Below are positions 19,616-27,303 of a DNA stretch of 64,000 nt, in pieces. Numbering within the stretch: position 1 is the first letter of the stretch; the number at the start of each line of letters is the position of its first letter. The notes below the pieces were generated by a model. That model worked only from the letters and a program-made list of their open reading frames with translations. It was not told the DNA's origin and searched no databases. A program made the translations under genes and the position numbers. The stretch comes from Caulobacter sp. GTDB taxonomy: Bacteria; Pseudomonadota; Alphaproteobacteria; Caulobacterales; Caulobacteraceae. The stretch covers positions 1 to 64,000 of the forward strand of contig NZ_JAGIBH010000001.1 of the NCBI RefSeq assembly GCF_017744445.1. Direction: 5' to 3'.

Positions 19616-20311
19616 ATGAGCTTCTGGCGCAATATCGCGAGCATCGCCGCCCGTCGCCTGGACCTGGCCGACTGCACCGAATGTCCGGGCGGTCTGCCGG
19701 GCGAGGACCCGGCGTTCTCGACCGCGGTGACCGCCCTGGGCGCCAAGCTGGCCAAGATCGACGGCCGCGCCGACGGCGGTGAGTTCGCCGCCTTCACCGA
19801 GGTGTTCCAGCCCGATCCGGCGTCCGAGCCCAACATCCACCGCTTGTACGACCTGGCTCGCCAGACGTCGCATGGCTTCGAGAGCTATGCCAAGCGCCTG
19901 GCCAAGCGCTATTCCAGCTGCCCGCAGCTGCTGGAGGACGTGGTCGACGGCCTGTTCCACATCGCCAAGGCCGACGGTGTGGTGACCCAGGACGAGCTGG
20001 ACTACCTGGAGCGGGTGTCGAATCTGTTCGGCATGTCGCCGCTGTCGTTCCGCCGCCTGCGCGCCACCCACCTTGGCGTCGGCAAGGACGACCCCTACGC
20101 CATTCTGGAAGTGCCGGCCGACGCCGACGACGCCACGGTGCGCAAGGCCTGGAAGATCGCCCTGACCAACGCCCACCCCGACCGCGCCCGCGCCCGGGGC
20201 CTGCCGGCCGACTTCATCGCCCTGGCCGAGGAGAAGGCCGCCGCCATCAACGCCGCCTTCTCGACCGTGATGCGCGAGCGCCGGGAACTGGGGCTGGCCG
20301 CGGCGGGTTGA
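19616..20311 (+). CDS. DjlA-like TerB and J-domain protein
   Basis: 231 residues. Residues ~30-160 are a TerB-like helical domain (TALGAKLAKIDGRADGGEFAAFTEVF; LFHIAKADGVVTQDELDYLERVSNLFGM). Residues ~165-225 are a DnaJ domain (DDPYAILEVPADADDATVRKAWKIALTNAHPDRARARG) with the essential HPD. It should stimulate a DnaK-type chaperone. Unlike E. coli DjlA, no membrane helix is visible. GAGG precedes the ATG. The ~280-bp spacer upstream shows no gene. Confidence 0.9.
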   Translation: MSFWRNIASIAARRLDLADCTECPGGLPGEDPAFSTAVTALGAKLAKIDGRADGGEFAAFTEVFQPDPASEPNIHRLYDLARQTSHGFESYAKRLAKRYSSCPQLLEDVVDGLFHIAKADGVVTQDELDYLERVSNLFGMSPLSFRRLRATHLGVGKDDPYAILEVPADADDATVRKAWKIALTNAHPDRARARGLPADFIALAEEKAAAINAAFSTVMRERRELGLAAAG

Positions 20312-20448
20312 CGAGACAATCTGTCTCGGGGCGCTCGTCACCCTAAGGACGGGAAAAGGCTTTTCATCCGGCCCCGGCGGGTGTTCAGTTGCTATTCAGC
20401 GCTTGTGAACCAACTTCGTTGACCATGAGCGTGTATGAAAGGATCCCG

Positions 20449-20721
20449 ATGAGCACCGCTGCTGTCTCGCCCCTGCGGAACCTGGCCTGGATCGCCGGCG
20501 CCCTGGCGACCTCGGCCGCGGTGGTGATCGGAGCGGTGTTGGCGGTGGTCTTCGCGGCGACCGTGGTGGTCGTGGGCTTCATCGGCAGCGCGCTGTTCGG
20601 CATCGCCGCCTTCGCCCTGCGCGGCCGCAAGGCCAAGCCGAAAGCCGAAGACGGCCTGATCGAGGCCCGCAATGTCGGCGGCCACTCGTGGGTCGCCTAC
20701 GGCTGGAACGAGCGGCCTTAA
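20449..20721 (+). CDS. Small membrane protein
   Basis: 90 residues. A long hydrophobic stretch (IAGALATSAAVVIGAVLAVVFAATVVVVGFIGSALFGIAAFAL) can form two membrane helices, followed by a basic segment RGRKAKPKAEDG and the tail GGHSWVAYGWNERP. The ATG at 20449 is preferred because AAAGGA sits 7-8 nt upstream; an ATG at 20425 is possible. Not recognised as a named family. Confidence 0.6.
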   Translation: MSTAAVSPLRNLAWIAGALATSAAVVIGAVLAVVFAATVVVVGFIGSALFGIAAFALRGRKAKPKAEDGLIEARNVGGHSWVAYGWNERP

Positions 20722-20724
20722 TTC

Positions 20725-20933
20725 ACCCTCTCTCATAGAGAGAGGGAGGGGCCCACGCGAAGCGTGGGAGGGTGAGAGGTTACTCTCTCCGAATAGAATT
20801 CCGACAAACGACGGGTGCGCTGGCAGCCAACCCACCGGGCTGAATGCGCCGGGTCTCTCCGGCTGGCCGCGAAACCTCTCACCCTCCCGCCGCCTGTGGC
20901 GTCGGGCCCCTCCCTCTCTCTATGAGAGAGGGT
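20725..20933. repeat. Composite inverted palindromic repeat, family A copy 1
   Basis: The left arm starts with hairpin CCCTCTCTC-ATA-GAGAGAGGG, then AGGGGCCC, and GGGAGGGTGAGAGGTT. The right arm is the inverse, ending in a second CCTCTCTCTATGAGAGAGG hairpin. The whole behaves as one ~210-bp inverted element filling the gap before the ABM gene. A second copy occurs at 40996-41130. MITE-like or REP-like origin is inferred. Confidence 0.75.
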
Positions 20934-21003
20934 TTCTATTGGCTCTTGCTCCTGCCGCGCCGCTACCCCATCCTGCCTTTCAAACAAATGTTGGGAGGCG
21001 AGC

Positions 21004-21294
21004 ATGATCGGTGTCGTTGCGGTTCTGAAGGTCCAGCCGGACAAGTCGGCGGATTTCGAGAAGGTGTTCCTGGACCTGCAAAACAAGGTCAAGGCCAACG
21101 AGCCGGGCTGTCTCGTCTACCAGCTGACCAAGTCGCGCACCGAAGAGGGCGTCTACAAGGTGTTGGAGCTGTACGCCTCGACCGACGCGCTGAAGCACCA
21201 CGGCGGCACGGACTACTTCAAGGCCGCCGGCGCCGCGATGGGGCCGACCATGGCCGCCGCGCCCGTCATCGAATATCTGGACGCGGTGGAGTAG
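21004..21294 (+). CDS. Antibiotic biosynthesis monooxygenase (ABM) domain protein
   Basis: 96-residue ferredoxin-like ABM fold similar to quinol monooxygenase YgiN: IGVVAVLKVQPDKSADFEKVFLDLQNKVKANEPGCLVYQL opens with the strand-helix unit and YKVLELYASTDALKHHGGTDYFK carries the conserved E-x-Y ... H-x-x-T/S region. It probably acts as a dimer on quinone or aromatic substrates. GGGAGG lies upstream of the ATG. The acyl-CoA dehydrogenase gene begins 5 bp after its stop. Confidence 0.85.
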   Translation: MIGVVAVLKVQPDKSADFEKVFLDLQNKVKANEPGCLVYQLTKSRTEEGVYKVLELYASTDALKHHGGTDYFKAAGAAMGPTMAAAPVIEYLDAVE

Positions 21295-21298
21295 GGCG

Positions 21299-22510
21299 GT
21301 GGATCTGGCCTTCTCGCCCGAGGACCTGGCGTTCCAGCAGGAGGTCCGCGACTGGATCGCGACCGCCTATGACGACGGCCTGAAGAAGCAGCTCGGCCAG
21401 TCCAAGAACGGCTATCTGGACAAGGCCGGGCAGGTGGCCTGGCAGAAGAAGCTGGCCGATCGCGGCTGGGCCGCGCCGGACTGGCCGGTGGCGCTGGGCG
21501 GGGCGGGGTTCACGCCCTCGCAGCGCTACATCTTCAACATGGAGATGAGCCTCGCCGGCGTGCCGACCTCCTCGCCGATGGGCCTGAAGATGGTCGCGCC
21601 GGTGATCATGGCGTTCGGCTCCGACGCGCAGAAGGCCCAGCACCTGCCGCCGATCCTGAAGTCCGATATCTGGTGGTGCCAGGGCTATTCCGAGCCGGGG
21701 TCTGGGTCCGACCTCGCCTCGCTCCAGATGAAGGCCGAGCGAGACGGCGACGACTACGTCCTGAACGGCTCGAAGATCTGGACCACCCACGCCCAGTGGG
21801 CCGACTGGATGTTCTGCCTGGTCCGCACCTCCAGCGAGGGCAAGCCGCAGGAGGGCATCTCGTTCCTCCTCCTTCGAATGGATACGCCTGGTGTCCAGAT
21901 CAAGCCGCTGCCGACCCTGGACGGTCCGCCGGATGGCGAGCAGGAGATCAACCAGGTCTTCTTCGACAATGTCCGCGTGCCGGTCTCCAACCGCATCGGC
22001 GAGGAGAACAAGGGCTGGACCTACGCCAAGTACCTGCTCGAGTTCGAGCGCGGCAACGCCTATGCGCCGGGCCTGATGAACGCCCTGAAGAAGGTCAAGC
22101 GCATCGCCGCGCTGGAGCTGGCCGACGATGGCGGCCGGCTGATCGACGACGCGGCCTTCCGCGAGAAGATCGCCAACATGGAGATCCAGGTCGCGACCCT
22201 GAACGCCACCGAGCTGCGGATCTTCTCGGGCCGGTCCACGGGCAAGGCGATCGGGCCGGCCTCGTCGATGCTGAAATGCGTGGGCTCGGAGTACCAGCAG
22301 GCGATCACCGAACTGACGCTGGAAGCCGTCGGAACCTATGCCGCGCCGTTCGTCGAGGACCCCTGGTCCAAGAGCAACGAGCTGCGGGCGGGGCCGGACT
22401 ACGCGGCCCCGGCGGCGCCGGCCTATTTCAACTACCGCAAGGCCTCGATCTATGCGGGGTCGAACGAGATCCAGCGGAACATCATGGCGAAGATGGTGCT
22501 GGGGCTGTGA
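21299..22510 (+). CDS. Acyl-CoA dehydrogenase
   Basis: 403 residues beginning at GTG 21299. The flavoenzyme oxidises an acyl-CoA to the enoyl-CoA. GYSEPGSGSDLASLQMKAERDGDDYVLNGSKIWTTHAQWADWMFCLVRT is the classic signature with the FAD-binding WTT. The C-terminus has YRKASIYAGSNEIQRNIMAKMVLGL, the usual GSNEIQ-type end. A catalytic Glu location is not certain. It follows the ABM gene closely and may be cotranscribed. Confidence 0.93.
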   Translation: MDLAFSPEDLAFQQEVRDWIATAYDDGLKKQLGQSKNGYLDKAGQVAWQKKLADRGWAAPDWPVALGGAGFTPSQRYIFNMEMSLAGVPTSSPMGLKMVAPVIMAFGSDAQKAQHLPPILKSDIWWCQGYSEPGSGSDLASLQMKAERDGDDYVLNGSKIWTTHAQWADWMFCLVRTSSEGKPQEGISFLLLRMDTPGVQIKPLPTLDGPPDGEQEINQVFFDNVRVPVSNRIGEENKGWTYAKYLLEFERGNAYAPGLMNALKKVKRIAALELADDGGRLIDDAAFREKIANMEIQVATLNATELRIFSGRSTGKAIGPASSMLKCVGSEYQQAITELTLEAVGTYAAPFVEDPWSKSNELRAGPDYAAPAAPAYFNYRKASIYAGSNEIQRNIMAKMVLGL

Positions 22511-22520
22511 GGCTGTAGCG

Positions 22521-22660
22521 CCCCCTCCGTCTCGTCGCCTATCGGCGCCGATCCACCTCCCCCGCAAGCGGGGCAGGAGGGTGACAGCTTCCTCCTCCCT
22601 CGTGAAACGGGGGAGGTGGCGCGCTGCGGATACGCAGCGTGACGGAGGGGGCGCTCAGCC
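22521..22660. repeat. Intergenic palindromic repeat, family B copy 1
   Basis: CCCCTCCGTCTCGTCGCCTATCGG near the left and CTGCGGATACGCAGCGTGACGGAGGGGG at the right form an imperfect inverted pair, with GGGGGAGGTGG and CCACCTCCCCC arms inside. A related copy lies at 31445-31585. It fills the space between the dehydrogenase and ene-reductase genes. Confidence 0.65.
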
Positions 22661-22738
22661 ACCTCAGTATTTCTAACTAGCCACGCCTCCGAACAAGTGT
22701 TTGGATCGCGCGCAACACATTCTGTTTCGGAACACCCC

Positions 22739-23830
<1,092 letters not shown>

Positions 23831-23916
23831 ACACCCCTGTACACCCCCTTGTTCTGGGGCTGTCGCAAAAGACGGCCCCGGACCATCGTCGCCCCAACCT
23901 TGAGAGGGAGGCGACG

Positions 23917-24003
23917 ATGACCTGGATGCCTTACGTGGCGGGCCTGCTGGCGCTTCTGGCCATGGCCCTGCTGATCGCGGGGACGTTCCTGCGGGAGGAG
24001 TAG
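23917..24003 (+). CDS. 28-residue single-span membrane peptide
   Basis: MTWMPYVAGLLALLAMALLI then AGTFLREE. A strong ribosome site GGGAGG sits 6-7 nt upstream of the ATG and the product is a clean transmembrane helix with acidic end. The size resembles small regulatory or accessory subunits such as KdpF, but no partner is next to it. It lies between the ene-reductase gene and a palindromic repeat. Confidence 0.6.
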   Translation: MTWMPYVAGLLALLAMALLIAGTFLREE

Positions 24004-24010
24004 GGAAGAA

Positions 24011-24134
24011 TAGATGCTCCCCCGCGATGCGGGGGAGCTGTCGCGAAGCGACTGAGGGGGCGAGCTGGGCGAATGCCGCGTTAGCCCCCTCCGGCCCTCT
24101 GGGCCACCTCCCCCGCATCGCGGGGGAGCATCTA
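24011..24134. repeat. 124-bp element with perfect 27-bp terminal inverted repeats
   Basis: 24011-24037 and 24108-24134 are exact inverses: TAGATGCTCCCCCGCGATGC begins the left end. Each end also folds on itself (CTCCCCCGC-GAT-GCGGGGGAG). The interior has TGTCGCGAAGCGACTGAGG and CCTCCGGCCCTCTGGG. This looks like a non-autonomous transposable or REP-like element. No transposase is present nearby. Confidence 0.8.
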
Positions 24135-24142
24135 TCTGGGCT

Positions 24143-24922
24143 TTACGCGATCGTGGTCACCAACCCGCCCTCGACCTTCAGCGAGGCGCCGTTGGTGGCC
24201 GACGACAGCGGGCTCGCCACATAGGCCACCAGGCTGCCGATCTCTTCCGGCTCGATCATCCGCTGCAGCAGCGAGGCCGAGCGGTGCTTCTCGAAGAACT
24301 CGGCTTCGTGTTCGGCCAGCGTGCCGTCGGGATTGGTCGAGACGCTTTTCAGGAAGTCGGCGATGGCTTCGGCGCGGGTCGGGCCGGGCAGGACCGAGTT
24401 GACCGTGACGCCAGTGCCCTTGGTGGCCTGGGCCATGCCGCGGGCGACGGCCAGCTGGGCGCTCTTGGTCATGCCGTAGTGGACCATCTCGGCGGGGGTC
24501 GCCAGACCCGACTCCGACGAGATGAAGATCACCCGGCCCCAGTTGCGTTCCAGCATGCCGGGGAAGTAGCCGCGCGACAGGCGCACGCCGCTCATGACGT
24601 TGACGTCGAACAGCTTGAACCAGTCTTCGTCGGGGATGTCGGCGAAGGCCTTCATCTCGTAGATGCCCAGGTTGTTGACCAGGATGTCGACCGAGGGCAC
24701 GGCCTTGAGGATCGCGGCGGCGCCGTCGGCGGTGGCCGCATCAGCGAGCACGCCTTTCGCCTTGCCGCCGATGGCCTTCACGGCCTGGTCGAGCTTGTCC
24801 TGGGTGCGGCCGGTGACGAACACCGTGGCGCCTTCGTTGGCCAGGGCCGTGGCGATCGCCAGGCCGATGCCGCCGGTCGCGCCGGTCACCAGCGCGGTCT
24901 TGTCGTTCAGTTTCAGGTCCAT
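24143..24922 (-). CDS. Short-chain dehydrogenase/reductase
   Basis: 259 residues. The nucleotide motif TGATGGIGLA is near residues 14-23, NNLGIY replaces the common NNAG, and the catalytic residues are Ser in FISSESG and Tyr-x-x-x-Lys in HYGMTKSAQ. An NAD(P)-dependent oxidoreductase of unknown alcohol or ketone substrate. The SMP-30 gene lies upstream on the same strand, and both may take part in carbohydrate or lactone metabolism. Confidence 0.92.
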   Translation of the reverse strand: MDLKLNDKTALVTGATGGIGLAIATALANEGATVFVTGRTQDKLDQAVKAIGGKAKGVLADAATADGAAAILKAVPSVDILVNNLGIYEMKAFADIPDEDWFKLFDVNVMSGVRLSRGYFPGMLERNWGRVIFISSESGLATPAEMVHYGMTKSAQLAVARGMAQATKGTGVTVNSVLPGPTRAEAIADFLKSVSTNPDGTLAEHEAEFFEKHRSASLLQRMIEPEEIGSLVAYVASPLSSATNGASLKVEGGLVTTIA

Positions 24923-25020
24923 CGCTGGGCTCCGTTGTTTGACGGAGCTTCAGATGGGCCCGCCACGGCGGCAGACTATGCCGTGGCGGGGACCAACTCT
25001 TGTGAATTCAAGTCACGATA

Positions 25021-25932
25021 TTAGGCGTTGAAATTGAGCTTCAAGCCGGGGCGAGGCCAGCGTGCTTTATAGAGCTTCCCCGTCCCAGAGGCCGTGATCC
25101 AGGCGTCGCGCATGTCGTCGCCGCCGAAGCAGATGTTGGTCACGATCACGTCCGGGAAGGCGTAGTGCTCGGTCGTCCCGTCCGGATCGAAGGCGGTGAT
25201 GCCGCCGTTGATGATCGTGGCGACGCAGACCTTGCCGCCAGCCTCGACCGCCAGGCTGTCCAAGAGCTGGTAGCCCGGCAGGTTGCAGACGACGTTGCCC
25301 GGTTGCAGCGGCGCGGGATCTGCCAGCACGCCGGGCGAGGCGACGTCGAACGACCACAGCCGCCCCAGCATGGTGTCGGCCATGTAGACCGTCTTCTCGT
25401 CTGGTGAGAGGCCCACGCCGTTGGGCGAGACGAAGTGGTCGCGCCAGCGGGTGATCTTCGAGCCGTCGGCCAGGGCGTAGTACAGCCCGCCGTACTTACG
25501 GCCCTCCGGCGTCGAGCAGCCGTGGTCGGTGAACCAGAAGCCGCCCTGCTTGTCGAAGACCAGGTCGTTGGGGCCAACCAGCTTCTTGCCGTCGCACTCG
25601 GTGTAGAGCGTGGTGATCGCGCCGGTCTTGAGGTCCACACGCTGGATATAGCCGCCGGTGTGCGAGGGCGGGGTAGGACCGGGGATATTCAGGCCGTTGG
25701 CCTCGAAGAAGGCGAAGCTGCCGCCGTTGTTGGTGACATAGAGCGCGCCGTCCGGGCCGATCGCCGCGCCGTTGGGGCCGCCGCCGGTGTCGGCCACGGT
25801 CTCCTTGCGGCCGTCGGGCCAGACCCGCGTCAGGCGCTGGCCCTGGATCTCGGTGAGGATCACCGAACCGTCGGCCATGGCCACGGGACCTTCGGGGAAT
25901 TGCAGGCCGTCGGCGACCAGCTGGATGTCCAT
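25021..25932 (-). CDS. SMP-30/gluconolactonase family protein
   Basis: 303-residue six-bladed beta-propeller. FPEGPVAMADGSVILTEIQ supplies the first metal ligand Glu, VGPNDLVFDKQGGFWFTDHG the Asn/Asp set, and SPNGVGLSPDEKTVYMADT the repeated blade motif. Such enzymes hydrolyse sugar or other lactones with a divalent metal. No signal peptide, so cytoplasmic. Confidence 0.9.
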   Translation of the reverse strand: MDIQLVADGLQFPEGPVAMADGSVILTEIQGQRLTRVWPDGRKETVADTGGGPNGAAIGPDGALYVTNNGGSFAFFEANGLNIPGPTPPSHTGGYIQRVDLKTGAITTLYTECDGKKLVGPNDLVFDKQGGFWFTDHGCSTPEGRKYGGLYYALADGSKITRWRDHFVSPNGVGLSPDEKTVYMADTMLGRLWSFDVASPGVLADPAPLQPGNVVCNLPGYQLLDSLAVEAGGKVCVATIINGGITAFDPDGTTEHYAFPDVIVTNICFGGDDMRDAWITASGTGKLYKARWPRPGLKLNFNA

Positions 25933-26138
25933 CGCGTTTCTCCCTCACGCCTCTGTTGGGCGTTGGAAACGACTATAAACGCCCGTTTGACCCTGGCGAG
26001 GGTTCCGTTCGGCCAACCGTGGCGTGCGGGCCACAGCCGCGCCGCGTGTGCGAGAACGGTGTTCGCGGGACTTGCTCCGAGTCGATGATCGTGGGATCAG
26101 CACGCCCTCATCACCGCTCCAGGGAGCCGATCCGCCGC

Positions 26139-26249
26139 ATGAAACTCGCCGCCGCACAGACCAACGCACCGCCGAAGGCGGGTTGGCGCGCGCCGTCGAA
26201 TTCGCGCCGCCGCCGATCCGCTTCCCGCCCCCTGCGCACCTACCGCTAG
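26139..26249 (+). CDS. Possible 36-residue arginine-rich leader peptide
   Basis: ATG at 26139 with AGGGAG about 12 nt upstream, ending in TAG at 26247-26249. It begins MKLAAAQTNAPPKAGW and ends in an arginine cluster, RRRRSASRPLRTYR. The stop lies only 8 nt before the hairpin that hides the ribosome site of the next gene, the layout expected of a translational or transcriptional leader. Coding status is unproven. The rest of the gap 25933-26138 shows no gene. Confidence 0.35.
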   Translation: MKLAAAQTNAPPKAGWRAPSNSRRRRSASRPLRTYR

Positions 26250-26257
26250 CCGCGGCC

Positions 26258-26277
26258 GCTCCGGCCGCCGCCGGAGC
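26258..26277 (+). promoter_or_regulatory. Hairpin sequestering the ribosome site of the 26284 gene
   Basis: GCTCCGGC-CGCC-GCCGGAGC forms an 8-bp, all but one GC stem. The 3' arm contains the GGAG (26273-26276) that is the only Shine-Dalgarno for the ATG at 26284, 7 nt downstream. Translation should therefore need opening of the stem. The arm is a visible fact; regulation is inference. Confidence 0.55.
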
Positions 26278-26283
26278 TCTTAG

Positions 26284-27303
26284 ATGACCGTCCAGTCTCT
26301 CGCGAGTACGACCCTGGTCGCCTCGCCCCTGCTGCGCCTGATCGCGCCGCCCTATGCCGAGGTGTTAGCCGCCCTGTGGCCCGCGCCCCACGCGCCGTTC
26401 GTCACCGCGACGGCCGCGCGACGACACCTGATCTGCCTGATGCTGGCCGCCGAACCGCTCGGTGGTCCGCCGATCGACGTCACCCGCCTGATGGACCTGC
26501 CGATGCGCAAGGCCATCCGCCTGGCGCTGGAGGACGTCGCCCCCGAGGGCCTGCGCCGGGCCCTCGAGCACCTGGGCGAGATCGCCTGGGCGCCCGAGGA
26601 CTATCGCGCGCTGGTCCACCTGCTGGTCGACCCCGCGCCGGCCAAGACTCTCCGCCACGCCGAGGCGATCACGCCGGACCTCGTTCGCGCGCTCACGGCC
26701 TTGCCCAAGGAGTTGCGCGAGGTCGGCGGCGTGGCCCTGCGCGTCACGCCCGCCCAGGCAGCCCTGCTGGCCGAGACGCACGCCGTGCTAGCCAAGCGCC
26801 TGACGCCCGAAGTGCTGGACGAACGGGTGACGGCCTGGGGTCTGGCGCCGACGCCCAAGGCCCTGTTCACCCTGGTCGTCGAGGACTTCCGCCGGGAGCT
26901 GCCGCCCGCGCCCCATCCGGGCACCGAGCGTCTGAGACCGCTGGAAACCGCCGCCGCCATTCGGGACGCCGCGCGTCGCTACCGCAACTGCCTGGTCGAC
27001 TATCTCGACACCGCCGTCGACCAGCGCGCGGCCCTCTACGAATGGCAGCCCGCGCCCGGCGCGGTGGTGGAGCTGCGGCCCGACGCCTTCTTCGGCTGGC
27101 GGCTGGATCAGGCGCGTCTGCGCAACAACCAGCCCGTCGACGAGGCCACGCGCGAGGCCATCGTCGCCGAGCTGCGCGGCATGGGCGTGCACGTGGGCCG
27201 CAGCGCCTGGCAGATCCGCCGGGCCCTAGAGCGCGCCGCCTCGCCGAAGTTCGAGCTGGAGACCGTCGACGCGGCGATCGCCGACTACTTCACCGACGAC
27301 TGA
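26284..27303 (+). CDS. Uncharacterised helical protein
   Basis: 339 residues, no signal or membrane segment. It is mostly helical and Arg/Ala/Leu-rich. ETAAAIRDAARRYRNCLVDYLDTAVDQRAALYEW in the centre, and VELRPDAFFGWRLDQARLRNNQPV after it, look like a conserved core; RYRNCL vaguely recalls the GxCLxxC-type motif of PcfJ-like proteins, but I do not claim that family. The end overlaps the convergent kinase gene by 19 nt. Its expression may depend on the upstream hairpin and leader. Confidence 0.6.
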   Translation: MTVQSLASTTLVASPLLRLIAPPYAEVLAALWPAPHAPFVTATAARRHLICLMLAAEPLGGPPIDVTRLMDLPMRKAIRLALEDVAPEGLRRALEHLGEIAWAPEDYRALVHLLVDPAPAKTLRHAEAITPDLVRALTALPKELREVGGVALRVTPAQAALLAETHAVLAKRLTPEVLDERVTAWGLAPTPKALFTLVVEDFRRELPPAPHPGTERLRPLETAAAIRDAARRYRNCLVDYLDTAVDQRAALYEWQPAPGAVVELRPDAFFGWRLDQARLRNNQPVDEATREAIVAELRGMGVHVGRSAWQIRRALERAASPKFELETVDAAIADYFTDD

